A stretch of 64,000 bases of DNA from Litoreibacter meonggei (GCF_003663885.1 NZ_RCCE01000007.1:1-64000); one strand, 5' to 3'; positions 23,663 to 32,131 are shown, numbered from the stretch's first letter. The notes: generated from the letters alone by a model not told the origin. Made by a program: numbers and translations.

Positions 23663-24820
23663 CTATTGGCGCATCCTGGCCAGTGCCTCTTTTAGAGTTT
23701 GCCGCCGCGGATCGTTTTGCGGAGCTTCTGATAACAGTATTTCAGCACGTTCAAGTGCGACGATTGCCTGTTCTCTATCGCCCAAGACGGAGTAAGCGTT
23801 GCCAAGCCGCATCCACCCGTCAAGGTCGTCCGGCTCGTCTTGGAGACGCGCAGCCAGCCGTTCAACCATCGACATGATGAACGCCTGCCTCTCTTCCACT
23901 GTCAGATCTTGCGCGTTTTCAATATCTTCTTGAGTAGGCCCAGGCGCATTGACCATCGGGGCAAAATTAGCCAGCGAGATCGGGGCTCTGCCGATCTCGG
24001 TGCCAATTCGGTTTGCTTCAGCAACAAAGCTTTCCATCCAGGGATAGAAACTGTCCGCGTTGTTCAGTCGTCTTACCAGCAAGTCATGTGCCTGCGCGAT
24101 GTCGCCCTTCTGTCTCAATGCGACTGCCTTGTAGAAGACCGCCGCGGGATTGGACGGGTCCAGTTCCATCGCATGCTCGATTGCGGTCACCGCAGCCGGT
24201 GTCACAACACCTTGCTCTGCCGAGATAAGGGCCTCTGCAAGCATGGAGAAAACGGCCGAAGTGGCTTCTGGTCGTTTGGCGACAATCCCGAAGGCCTCGG
24301 CAGCATCTGCGAACCGACCCATTCTGGAATAGGTTTGTCCCAGAAGCATCCAGCCTTCTGACGGTCCTCCGGAGGGATCAGTCGTGAGCCGATCATAAAG
24401 CTGATTTGTCAAATCTGCGACTTTCGCCGTCTCTTGACGTTCAGCTGTCCGCTCGGAAAATGCAATGCCGGGTATCTCCGGTGATCCCATGACCGCGTAG
24501 TAACCGAATGCGAAGGCCGGAACGAACATAGCACTCAGAACAATGGCAAAGCGACCACCCGATGTCAGTTCCTTGGTCGCCTGAGCAGTCTTGCGCGACT
24601 GCATGAGAATCCGTCTCTTGATCTCCTGTTCTGCCGCGGTGGCCTCTGCGCCAGAAATGACACCGCGCTCCAGGTCCCGTTTGACCTCATCCAATTGGTC
24701 CAAGAGAACGGCGGGGGTTGTATCCGCCATGACCGACGTCATTTCTGACCGGCGTCGGAGCGGTAGTCCCACAAAGAGCAGTCCAATTGTGGACAGTGCG
24801 GCAAAAACCAACCAGATCAT
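23663..24820 (-). CDS. ccmI: Cytochrome c maturation protein CcmI
   Basis: 385 aa: TM1 (MIWLVFAALSTIGLLFVGL), cytoplasmic segment with a coiled-coil-like stretch (LDQLDEVKRDLERGVIS), TM2 (FAIVLSAMFVPAFAFGYYAV), then a periplasmic TPR domain. It holds the apocytochrome C-terminus for heme attachment together with CcmF and CcmH. The ATG at 24820 shares one base with the ccmH stop; a TTG one codon upstream is less likely. Last gene in the ccmFGHI operon. Confidence 0.9.
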   Translation of the reverse strand: MIWLVFAALSTIGLLFVGLPLRRRSEMTSVMADTTPAVLLDQLDEVKRDLERGVISGAEATAAEQEIKRRILMQSRKTAQATKELTSGGRFAIVLSAMFVPAFAFGYYAVMGSPEIPGIAFSERTAERQETAKVADLTNQLYDRLTTDPSGGPSEGWMLLGQTYSRMGRFADAAEAFGIVAKRPEATSAVFSMLAEALISAEQGVVTPAAVTAIEHAMELDPSNPAAVFYKAVALRQKGDIAQAHDLLVRRLNNADSFYPWMESFVAEANRIGTEIGRAPISLANFAPMVNAPGPTQEDIENAQDLTVEERQAFIMSMVERLAARLQDEPDDLDGWMRLGNAYSVLGDREQAIVALERAEILLSEAPQNDPRRQTLKEALARMRQ

Positions 24821-25287
24821 CAATTGTCCTTTGGAGTGTTAATGTCGATGAAACGCGCAATCTCGGCTTCCTCAACTTCGGAAAAATCCGCCACGACGCC
24901 TTTGCGCCGGCTTCTCAAAATGATCGCCCAGCCCGCCAGGAGAGAAACGACAGCCAAAACAAAGGGCGCCAACCAAAGGGCCAGGGTGGAGGCATTGAAA
25001 GGCGGGCGCATCAGAACGTAGTCGCCATAGCGCGCATGAATAAACGCGATGACCTCTTCATCGCTGTCGCCAGCGACCAACCTTTCACGCACCAAAATCC
25101 GCAAATCCCGCGCAACGCCAGCATTGGAGCTGTCGATATCCTGATTTTGACAGACGACGCAGCGCAGTTCCTTTGAAATCACCCGCGCGCGCTCTTCAAG
25201 CACCAGATCCTGCAACATCTCGTCCGGCTCGACCGCAAAGGCCATCACCGGAAGAAGCAAAAAAAGCGCGATGATCACATGCCTCAT
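24820..25287 (-). CDS. ccmH: Cytochrome c maturation protein CcmH
   Basis: 155 aa: signal peptide, the redox motif LRCVVCQNQ (CxxC at about 43-46), and a C-terminal membrane helix (LALWLAPFVLAVVSLLAGWAIIL). It reduces apocytochrome CxxCH cysteines before heme ligation. The start overlaps the ccmG stop by four bases. Normal alphaproteobacterial length, i.e. without the fused CcmI domain seen in E. coli. Confidence 0.93.
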   Translation of the reverse strand: MRHVIIALFLLLPVMAFAVEPDEMLQDLVLEERARVISKELRCVVCQNQDIDSSNAGVARDLRILVRERLVAGDSDEEVIAFIHARYGDYVLMRPPFNASTLALWLAPFVLAVVSLLAGWAIILRSRRKGVVADFSEVEEAEIARFIDINTPKDN

Positions 25288-25850
25288 CCGTTCTGCCCCC
25301 TCGGCAATGCGCCTGCCTGTTCGAGCGCCTCTCTGAACCTAGCAATGGCTTCATCACCAACAACAGGCCCCACGTATCTGAACAACACAGTTCCATCGGG
25401 TCCGACAATGAACGTCTCGGGTACGCCCGACAGGCCCCATTCAATGCCAGCCCTTCCACTCAAGTCTGAGCCAATCCTTTCATAGGGATTGCCAAGCTCC
25501 GCCAGCCATTTTGTCGCATCTTCCGGCTTGTCCTTGTAGTTGATACCGAACAGCCTCAGCCCATCTTTTTCGACCATTTGGGTCAGTATGCCATGCTCCG
25601 CCCGGCAGGGTACGCACCACGAAGCAAACACATTCACGATGACCGGTCCGGCGTTATCCACGAGATCGGCGCGGGACAAGCCGGGCGTCTCCAGCCCCTC
25701 AATGGCAGCCAGATCGAACTGGGGCGCAGGCTGGGAGATCAAAACAGATGGAATGTTGTTTGGATCCCGATCGGGGTTAAGCCCCCATAGGAAGAACCCG
25801 CCAAATACCGCCGCGATCGCGAGCGGGATGAATGCCAGTATACGTCCCAT
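25284..25850 (-). CDS. ccmG: Thiol:disulfide oxidoreductase CcmG/DsbE
   Basis: 188 aa, N-terminal membrane anchor and a thioredoxin fold with WCVPC active site (FASWCVPCRAEH) and the Glu/Pro features of CcmG (GVPETFIVGPDG). It donates electrons to CcmH. Two bases separate it from the ccmF stop and it overlaps ccmH, so it is firmly within the operon. Confidence 0.93.
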   Translation of the reverse strand: MGRILAFIPLAIAAVFGGFFLWGLNPDRDPNNIPSVLISQPAPQFDLAAIEGLETPGLSRADLVDNAGPVIVNVFASWCVPCRAEHGILTQMVEKDGLRLFGINYKDKPEDATKWLAELGNPYERIGSDLSGRAGIEWGLSGVPETFIVGPDGTVLFRYVGPVVGDEAIARFREALEQAGALPRGQNG

Positions 25851-25852
25851 CG

Positions 25853-27853
25853 TTACTCTGCCGGAACCCGAGCGGTCACAGCTGCTTTGCGACGAGGTGC
25901 ACCGACGCGCAGCCGACGATCCGACAGCGAAAGACCGCCGCCTAGAACAAGCATCGCAGACCCGATCCAGATGAAATTGACCAAAGGTTCATACAGAATT
26001 CGAAGAGTCCATGCGCCTTGTGTACTGGCGTCCTCCGAGGCCGGGTTCGCGATGGACGCATAGAGATCTCCTGCCAGTGTGGAGCGTATCGCGCTCTCGG
26101 TCGTGGTGCTTTGAGCAACCGGGTAAGTCCGCCGCTCCGGGAAGAGATCGGTCAAGTATTTTCCATCCCTCGAAACGGTCAATTCACCGCGATCCGCAAA
26201 GTAATTGGGCCCACGCACCCGTTCGACTCCGTTGAACCTCACATCAAACCCGCCGATACTGATGTCAGCGCCGGGCTGGACAAACATAATTTCCTCGGAT
26301 TTCCAAACTGTTGAGCCAATGAATCCGAACATGGCAACAGCAAGACCTGCGTGAGCCAACGTCATGCCATGCGCAGATCTGGGCAGATTTGAAGCCCGGC
26401 GCCAGGATGTTGAAACCGGGCCCTCAAACAGCTTGATCCGCATCGTCCATTCCCGCACCGTCGCCATGAACAGCCAAAAGGCGAGCATCAGAGACAGATA
26501 GCCCAACACCGGGCCACCTTCCGCCAAATACCAGACCGCAAGCGTCCCCAGAACGGCAAGAAGGGCGACAAAGCGCAGACGTTGCAGGACGCCCGGCAAA
26601 TCCGCGCGCTTCCACGACAAGAAGGGTCCACACCCCATTGCAAAGACAAGCGGCAACATGACCGGAATGAACGCAGCATTGAAAAATGGCGGGCCTACCG
26701 ACAGCTTTTCGCCGCCTGTCATTGCTTCGTAGAACAGAGGGTACAATGTACCAAAAAGGACGACGCCAGTGGCCGTTGTCAGAATCAGATTGTTTACCAA
26801 CAGGCCCGCTTCACGGCTGATCGGTTTGAACAGCCCACCCGGCTCCATCATCGGCGCGCGCCATGCAAATAGCGCGAGCGAGCCACCGATTGACACCGCC
26901 AGCAGTCCCAGAATGTAGAGGCCTCTTTCGGGATCAACCGCAAATGCATGCACAGAGGTCAGCAGCCCCGACCTGACGACAAACGTTCCCAAGAGGGACA
27001 GGGAAAAGGTCAGGATCGCGAGGAGAATTGTCCAGCTTTTGAAGGCGTCTCTTTTTTCTGTCACGATTGCGGAATGCAGCAGTGCCGTGCCCATCAGCCA
27101 GGGCATGAAACTGACGTTTTCGACAGGATCCCAGAACCACCAGCCGCCCCAGCCAAGCTCGTAATAGGCCCACCAAGACCCCAAGGCGATGCCCGCGGTC
27201 AGGCTCATCCAGGCGGCCAGTGTCCACGGACGCACCCACCGCGCCCAGGCGGCATCCACCCGTCCTTCGATAAGGGCTGCAACGGCAAAAGAGAAAACAA
27301 TCGAAAACCCGACATATCCAAAATAAAGGAGCGGTGGATGCATCGCGAGGCCAACATCCTGCAGCAGCGGGTTAAGGTCCTGGCCGTCGCTGGGTGGCGG
27401 GAAGACGCGATCAAAAGGGTTGGACGTAAACAGCATGAAGGTCAGAAAGCCGACACTGATCCATGCCTGTACCGACAGCGTTCGCGCCTTCAGTGCTTGC
27501 GGAATATTGGATCCAAACAAAGCAACAGCAGCCCCGAAAACCGTCAAAATGAGTGTCCAGAGCAAAAGCGAGCCTTCATGGCTGCCCCATGTGCCCGCCA
27601 CCTTATATAACATCGGTTTGAGTGAATTCGAATTCTCAACAACATTCTTGACCGTAAAGTCGCTGGTGATGAATGCCTGCATGAGCGCAAGGAATGCAAC
27701 GGTGACGAAGAGCACCTGTCCAAACGCGGACCATCGGGCCGATTGCATCCAAAGAATATTCCGACGTTTGGCACCGAGGATTGGCAATACACTTTGAACA
27801 AGAGCCAGAGCCAAGGCCAAGGCCAGCGCGAAATGACCAACTTCAGGTGTCAT
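25853..27853 (-). CDS. ccmF: Heme lyase CcmF
   Basis: 666 aa polytopic membrane protein with the heme-handling WWD motif (GWGGWWFWDPVENVSFMPW) and flanking conserved His residues. It ligates heme to apocytochromes with CcmH and CcmI. The start at ATG 27853 (MTPEVGHFALAL) gives the family length; a longer frame to 27925 is not supported. The rest of the maturation system (ccmABCDE) is not in the window, so this is a partial set that presumably complements a chromosomal one. Confidence 0.93.
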   Translation of the reverse strand: MTPEVGHFALALALALALVQSVLPILGAKRRNILWMQSARWSAFGQVLFVTVAFLALMQAFITSDFTVKNVVENSNSLKPMLYKVAGTWGSHEGSLLLWTLILTVFGAAVALFGSNIPQALKARTLSVQAWISVGFLTFMLFTSNPFDRVFPPPSDGQDLNPLLQDVGLAMHPPLLYFGYVGFSIVFSFAVAALIEGRVDAAWARWVRPWTLAAWMSLTAGIALGSWWAYYELGWGGWWFWDPVENVSFMPWLMGTALLHSAIVTEKRDAFKSWTILLAILTFSLSLLGTFVVRSGLLTSVHAFAVDPERGLYILGLLAVSIGGSLALFAWRAPMMEPGGLFKPISREAGLLVNNLILTTATGVVLFGTLYPLFYEAMTGGEKLSVGPPFFNAAFIPVMLPLVFAMGCGPFLSWKRADLPGVLQRLRFVALLAVLGTLAVWYLAEGGPVLGYLSLMLAFWLFMATVREWTMRIKLFEGPVSTSWRRASNLPRSAHGMTLAHAGLAVAMFGFIGSTVWKSEEIMFVQPGADISIGGFDVRFNGVERVRGPNYFADRGELTVSRDGKYLTDLFPERRTYPVAQSTTTESAIRSTLAGDLYASIANPASEDASTQGAWTLRILYEPLVNFIWIGSAMLVLGGGLSLSDRRLRVGAPRRKAAVTARVPAE

Positions 27854-27943
27854 CTGATCATCCACCCCTTCGATGAACTCACCGCTTTGTGCGGTTCGTA
27901 CCATTCCTACCAAGTCGGCCTGCAAACTGTCAGGGGTTGCTTT

Positions 27944-27959
27944 GTCACCGTTTGTAACA
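27944..27959 (+). promoter_or_regulatory. Candidate response-regulator box, EF-hand operon (plus)
   Basis: TGTCAC CGTT TGTAAC with 10-bp phasing in the gap between ccmF and the EF-hand gene. It forms a head-to-head pair with the minus-oriented box at 27969. Confidence 0.5.
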
Positions 27960-27968
27960 AAGAGCCCT

Positions 27969-27984
27969 GTGACATATCATTACA
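27969..27984 (-). promoter_or_regulatory. Candidate response-regulator box, EF-hand operon (minus)
   Basis: On the minus strand TGTAAT GATA TGTCAC, again two TGT half-sites 10 bp apart. Together with the 27944 site it makes an inverted pair separated by 9 bp, which could control ccmF and the EF-hand operon jointly. Confidence 0.5.
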
Positions 27985-28061
27985 AAACACCCCCTCCCCC
28001 GGTCTTTATCTGATCCGACATAATAACGATGTTTCGAGAGTAAGTTGGAAAGGAAAGACCG

Positions 28062-28613
28062 ATGGCAAATAGAAGCATTTTTGCACTTTGCGTGCTGACT
28101 ACCTTTGGCATATCGCAAGCTGCGTTTGCGGAGTCGCATGTCGGCGGCGAAACTCAGCCTGATACGGGCGCAATGTCCAACATGACAATGGGCGATGGTG
28201 CCGCGCAAACTGGTATGATGAGTGGGGACATGATGTCCATGATGCAGAACATGATGAAGATGCACGCATCCAGGATGGGTGGCCGCGGCGGTATGATGGG
28301 TATGATGGATCGTGATATGATGGCCATGATGATGCCCAGCGGTGATCCTCAGAACATGCGCGCGCACATGGGCGTGAAGTTGCGAGAATTTGATGCCGAC
28401 GCCAACGGTGCGCTGACCCTCGAGGAATTCGAGACCTTGCACATGAATGTCGTTCGCGACCGCATGGTTGACCGATTCCAGCATCTGGACGCGGATGCCG
28501 ATGGTCAGATCACTCAGCAAGAAATGGACGCCGCCGGTACACGGATGGGCGACATGCAAACAACGTCGGATGCGTCCGGATCTGCCGATCACCATGGTAG
28601 CGACAATGAATAA
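28062..28613 (+). CDS. Met-rich periplasmic EF-hand protein
   Basis: 183 aa: signal peptide, a strongly Met-rich segment (about residues 40-100, many MM pairs with G, D, and H), then two EF-hands with loops DADANGALTLEE and DADADGQITQQE, and an acidic His-containing tail (ADHHGSDNE). Met-rich stretches bind Cu(I), as in CopA/PcoA and CopK-like proteins, while the EF-hands bind Ca(II). It is first in an operon with a rhodanese-like protein and a multicopper oxidase. Likely a periplasmic copper buffer; the role of calcium is unknown. Confidence 0.82.
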   Translation: MANRSIFALCVLTTFGISQAAFAESHVGGETQPDTGAMSNMTMGDGAAQTGMMSGDMMSMMQNMMKMHASRMGGRGGMMGMMDRDMMAMMMPSGDPQNMRAHMGVKLREFDADANGALTLEEFETLHMNVVRDRMVDRFQHLDADADGQITQQEMDAAGTRMGDMQTTSDASGSADHHGSDNE

Positions 28614-28652
28614 GCAAAGCGTCAGGCCTGCCTATTCCAAAGGAGGCCTCCG

Positions 28653-29120
28653 ATGCCATCCGATCTGACACGTCGCACGGTCGGATTAGCCTTGATCGCT
28701 GCAGCCGTCTCACCAACTTTAGCCGTCGCACAGACAGCCAAGATTTGGTCATCTGACTCCGCGTATAATGCGCTGCGGCAAGATCGCGTCCGGATGATCG
28801 ACGTCCGTTCGCGGCCGGAATGGGCCGACACCGGGATTGCTGAAGGAGCCTGGCCGATCAGCATGCACGAAGATCGGTTCCCCGAGCGGCTTTTTTCAGC
28901 CCGTGCAATGGCCAAAGGCCGGCCTGTCGCCCTCATTTGTGCAACTGGTGGTCGGTCAGGAAGTGTGATGCGGAGTCTCCAGCAAGCTGGGTATAGTGAC
29001 TTTGTTGATGTATCCGAAGGAATGCTCGGATCTGCCGCCGGGCAAGGTTGGATTGCAGCCGGCCATCCGGTTGTCAGCATGGAAGCTGCCCTGGCGGCCC
29101 TTCCGGAAGGCTTGGCCTGA
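28653..29120 (+). CDS. Exported rhodanese-like protein
   Basis: 155 aa with an N-terminal signal sequence (Tat-like TRRTVG) and one rhodanese domain. The active-site loop is ICATGGRSG with Cys at about 93, of the length that fits sulfurtransferases. Located in the periplasm, it might handle sulfane sulfur or bind copper through the Cys. It lies 39 bases after the EF-hand gene and one base before the oxidase start. The substrate is not predictable. Confidence 0.87.
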   Translation: MPSDLTRRTVGLALIAAAVSPTLAVAQTAKIWSSDSAYNALRQDRVRMIDVRSRPEWADTGIAEGAWPISMHEDRFPERLFSARAMAKGRPVALICATGGRSGSVMRSLQQAGYSDFVDVSEGMLGSAAGQGWIAAGHPVVSMEAALAALPEGLA

Positions 29121-29121
29121 C

Positions 29122-30570
29122 GTGCGCCTCTTGAACCGCCGTGAAGCTATTGGATATGCCGCAGGTTTCGGAGCCGCCGCTGTGCTGCCATCTGCTGCGC
29201 TATCCGGCACAGGGCGGAAGCTTGAATACCCAGAGCTTCTGGATGCAACAACATCGCGACGATTTCAGCTGAAAGCTCAATCTGGCGCGACCCGATTTCG
29301 CGGCAGTTCCGCGACCGAAACCATCGGTTACAACCAAGGCTATCTTGGACCAACGATCCGGCTTTTGACCGATGCAGATACTTTGGCCGAGGTGCAAAAC
29401 ACTCTGGACGAACCCGTCTCGTCGCATTGGCATGGGTTGCTTGTTCCAGGCCCCTTCGATGGTGGGCCGCATCAGGCCATCGCGCCCGGACGATCATGGG
29501 ACCCGGTACTCAACCTTGATCAGCCTCCAGCAACAGCATGGTATCATAGCCATGTGCACGGTTCGACAGCCCGACAGGTCATGTTCGGACTGGCAGGTGT
29601 TCTGCATGTTACCGATGGGGAAGACGATGAACGTGGTCTGCCGTCCACCTATGCGGTTGATGACTTGACCCTCGTACTGCAGGACCGTCAATTTAATTGG
29701 CGCGGTCGCATGACATACGATGTCGGCATGCATCAATCGATGAATGGTTTTCGAGGTGACACAATGCTCGTGAACGGGCAGGCAGGAGCCTCAGCGGCAG
29801 TTCCCAAGGGGGTCGTGCGGTGCCGTCTTGTCAACGGTTCGAATGCGCGGATTTACCGACTGTCCTTGGCCGACGATCGGCCACTTCACCTCGTGGCGAC
29901 GGATGGCGGATTCCTGGATCGACCGGTTGCACTCACTCGTATGGTGCTTGCGCCAGGAGAAAGGGTCGAAGTTCTCATTGATTTCACGGATGGCAGGGAC
30001 AGCGTCCTGGTGTCCGACGATATTGCAAACTCCGCCATGGGTGGAATGATGGGAAGTGGTTCTGGCGGTCGTTTTACGGTGCTGCACTTCGCCGTCGATA
30101 CAACCCTCCCCGTCCGTATCGACACCCTGCCCGATGCCATGGATGGCCCGTTGCCTGACCTTTCTTCCAACGATATCCCCGTTCGGCGTCTAACTCTAGA
30201 CATGTCGATGGGAATGGGCATGATGATGTCCCGCTCCGGCAATCAGTTTTCAATCAATGGCGCGCCCTATGATCAAAACGCCCTCAATTTCTCTACCAAG
30301 CTCAAAAGCACCGAGCGCTGGATTGTCCGCGGCGACATGATGATGCACCCGTTCCATATTCATGGGGTGCGCTTTCAAGTCTTGTCCGACAACGGACGCC
30401 AGCCGCGGGCAGAGAACAGGGGCTGGAAAGACACCGTTCTCGTGGCTGGCGAGGTTGAACTGGCGATAACGTTCGAAAAACCGGCGCCATCGTCGGCACC
30501 GTATATGTATCATTGTCACATTCTTGAACATGAAGACGGCGGCATGATGGGACAATTCAGTGTCTCATGA
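29122..30570 (+). CDS. Multicopper oxidase (CueO-like), second copy
   Basis: 482 aa with a twin-arginine leader (LNRREAIGYAAG) and three cupredoxin domains; copper motifs SHWHG, WYHSHVHG, HPFHIHG and YHCHILEHEDGGMM. A Met-rich loop (MSMGMGMMMSRSG, about 355-367) sits where CueO has its substrate-binding Met insert, which supports cuprous oxidase activity. The GTG at 29122 directly after the rhodanese stop is preferred, since it begins the Tat leader. Distinct in sequence from the oxidase at 11761. Confidence 0.93.
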   Translation: MRLLNRREAIGYAAGFGAAAVLPSAALSGTGRKLEYPELLDATTSRRFQLKAQSGATRFRGSSATETIGYNQGYLGPTIRLLTDADTLAEVQNTLDEPVSSHWHGLLVPGPFDGGPHQAIAPGRSWDPVLNLDQPPATAWYHSHVHGSTARQVMFGLAGVLHVTDGEDDERGLPSTYAVDDLTLVLQDRQFNWRGRMTYDVGMHQSMNGFRGDTMLVNGQAGASAAVPKGVVRCRLVNGSNARIYRLSLADDRPLHLVATDGGFLDRPVALTRMVLAPGERVEVLIDFTDGRDSVLVSDDIANSAMGGMMGSGSGGRFTVLHFAVDTTLPVRIDTLPDAMDGPLPDLSSNDIPVRRLTLDMSMGMGMMMSRSGNQFSINGAPYDQNALNFSTKLKSTERWIVRGDMMMHPFHIHGVRFQVLSDNGRQPRAENRGWKDTVLVAGEVELAITFEKPAPSSAPYMYHCHILEHEDGGMMGQFSVS

Positions 30571-30582
30571 TGAAGAATGTGC

Positions 30583-30613
30583 TTGACCCTCTACTCGCTG
30601 GAACCATGACAGT
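30583..30613 (+). promoter_or_regulatory. MerR-family promoter upstream of TVP38 gene
   Basis: -35 TTGACC, 19-bp spacer with CTCTA...TGGAA (left half like the cadmium-type, right half like the copper-type sites), -10 GACAGT. It begins 13 bases after the oxidase stop and would start transcription near 30620, ahead of a GAGGGA ribosome site. Confidence 0.6.
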
Positions 30614-30641
30614 TGTGCTTGGCCTTTATTGAGGGATCAAA

Positions 30642-30722
30642 ATGGATAATGGATCGAACATCGGGCGTCCTTTTCACGTCGACGTTGTAGCGGTTTTCGT
30701 GGCGCTCTATGCGATCGGGTAA
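30642..30722 (+). CDS. Possible 26-aa leader or small membrane peptide
   Basis: MDNGSNIGRPFHVDVV followed by AVFVALYAIG and stop. It has a GAGGGA ribosome site at ideal distance, lies just downstream of the MerR-type promoter and overlaps the start of the TVP38 gene by 14 bases, so it could couple translation. No homology recognised. Confidence 0.4.
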   Translation: MDNGSNIGRPFHVDVVAVFVALYAIG

Positions 30723-31383
30723 CACGCATCCCCGTCACTTGGGACTAGTTCTGATCGCAGTGCTTGCGGCGCTGCTCACTGGCATGTGGGCCTTGGATTA
30801 TTGGCCGAACATAACCCGGGAAACCATCGAGGGCTGGGTTGATGGTGCCGGTCCTTGGGGGCCACTTCTGATTGTTTTGCTGATGATGGGATCAATCGTT
30901 GCAAGCCCCATTCCCAGTGCCCCGATCGCCCTTGTAAGCGGAGTTGCCTATGGCCACATGGAAGGAGCCATCTATGTAGCCATCGGGTCGGAACTGGGTG
31001 CATTGTCAGCGTTCATCATCGCGCGTTACCTAGGGCGCGTCTACGTCGAGCGATGGCTAGGTAACAAGGCCGCTTATGGTTTGCTCGGGTCTCAAAATTT
31101 GCTTACTTTGACGGTGTTTGCTTCCCGTCTTTTGCCCTTCATCTCGTTTGATGCAATGAGCTATGCTGCGGGCCTTAGCCGCCTTCACCTTTGGCGCTTT
31201 TTGATTGCAACACTCGCCGGAATTCTTCCCGCGAGCTTCCTGCTCGCGCATATTGGAGCAGAAGCGATGTCAGGGAGTTTCGACGCTGCTGAGTGGGTCA
31301 TCGTTGGTCTCGGAGTGATGACAGCAACACCGTTGATTCTGGTGGCGATTTTGCGCCCCTCCGACCGAAACAAAGCTTCCTGA
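30709..31383 (+). CDS. TVP38/TMEM64-family (DedA superfamily) membrane protein
   Basis: 224 aa with five or six membrane segments. SNARE-associated/VTT-type motifs: SPIPSAPIALVSGVAYG, IGSELGALSAFIIARYLGR and SRLLPFISFDAMSYAAGLS with a conserved Arg. These proteins are linked to phospholipid or undecaprenyl-phosphate flipping and to envelope stress, and relatives occur in mercury and copper clusters. Its only apparent promoter is MerR-type. The short frame upstream may set its translation. Confidence 0.85.
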   Translation: MRSGNTHPRHLGLVLIAVLAALLTGMWALDYWPNITRETIEGWVDGAGPWGPLLIVLLMMGSIVASPIPSAPIALVSGVAYGHMEGAIYVAIGSELGALSAFIIARYLGRVYVERWLGNKAAYGLLGSQNLLTLTVFASRLLPFISFDAMSYAAGLSRLHLWRFLIATLAGILPASFLLAHIGAEAMSGSFDAAEWVIVGLGVMTATPLILVAILRPSDRNKAS

Positions 31384-31430
31384 GTTTGGATTACCGACTA
31401 GAGCAACTCCTTCACCCGCCTTGCTCAACA

Positions 31431-31461
31431 TTGACCTTCCCACGCAGGAAGCCCCTAGAGT
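31431..31461 (+). promoter_or_regulatory. CueR-type promoter of spare Rieske gene
   Basis: -35 TTGACC, 19-bp spacer with CTTCCC...GGAAGC dyad, -10 TAGAGT. The start codon begins seven bases after the -10, so the transcript is predicted to be leaderless. Confidence 0.75.
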
Positions 31462-31467
31462 CGAATC

Positions 31468-32028
31468 ATGACAGAGTTGCAAACCGAACAGCATCGCCGG
31501 GATTTTCTCTACTATGCGACTGCCGGAGCGGGAGCAGTTGCCACTGGCTCGGCAGTTTGGCCTTTGATCAATCAAATGAATCCATCTGCAGATGTTCGAG
31601 CTCTCTCAAGCATCCGGGTCGACATTTCGGATGTAGAGCCTGGAACACAACTGACAGTAAGTTGGCGGGGCAAACCGGTCTTTATCCGCCACCGAAATGA
31701 AGAAGAGATCGCTCAGGCGCGCTCCGAGGACGTGTCGTCATTGCCCGATGCAGTGGCTCGAAATCCAAATATTCCTGGTGAAGATCCGGCCACAGACGAA
31801 AATAGAGCACTGCCCGGACATGAGAATTTCTTGGTTATGATTGGTGTTTGCACACATCTCGGTTGTGTGCCCCTCGGTGATGGTGCCGGCGACTTTGGCG
31901 GCTGGTTCTGTCCATGTCATGGATCCCACTATGATACTGCGGGACGTATCCGGAAAGGGCCCGCACCAGAGAACCTTCACATTCCCACATTATCGGTTTC
32001 GGAAGGCATGATATTGACACTGGGCTAG
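31468..32028 (+). CDS. petA: Rieske iron-sulfur subunit of cytochrome bc1 (extra copy)
   Basis: 186 aa with N-terminal anchor and Tat-like [18 protein letters not shown] leader, then the Rieske fold. Cluster ligands Cys128, His130 (VCTHLGC) and Cys148, His151 (CPCHGSHYD), with the disulfide pair Cys133-Cys150; [10 protein letters not shown] ends the domain. It is a normal, apparently functional PetA but petB and petC are not next to it. It stands alone behind a CueR-type promoter and has no ribosome site upstream of ATG 31468. I infer a copper-induced replacement subunit for the respiratory bc1 complex. Confidence 0.92.
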   Translation: MTELQTEQHRRDFLYYATAGAGAVATGSAVWPLINQMNPSADVRALSSIRVDISDVEPGTQLTVSWRGKPVFIRHRNEEEIAQARSEDVSSLPDAVARNPNIPGEDPATDENRALPGHENFLVMIGVCTHLGCVPLGDGAGDFGGWFCPCHGSHYDTAGRIRKGPAPENLHIPTLSVSEGMILTLG

Positions 32029-32065
32029 CGGGTTTCACGGGCGGAGACCTAAAAATCTCGAACCC

Positions 32066-32081
32066 GATACGAATTGTTACA
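32066..32081 (-). promoter_or_regulatory. Weak candidate response-regulator box
   Basis: On the minus strand TGTAAC AATT CGTATC, one mismatch to the TGTNNC pair with 10-bp phasing. It lies 20 bp before the -35 of the copper ATPase promoter. Confidence 0.3.
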
Positions 32082-32100
32082 TATGCATGCTGAGTCTGCC

Positions 32101-32131
32101 TTGACCTTCCAGCTACTGGAGGAGCTAGTTG
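32101..32131 (+). promoter_or_regulatory. CueR-type promoter of second copper ATPase
   Basis: -35 TTGACC, 19-bp spacer with the near-perfect dyad CTTCCAGCTACTGGAGG, -10 TAGTTG. Predicted transcription start about 26 bases ahead of the ATG. Confidence 0.75.

Noticed and set aside
30567-30632. 21-codon frame MMKNVLDPLLAGTMTVV
   Set aside because: It translates the MerR-type promoter itself and has no ribosome site, so it is unlikely to be a gene.
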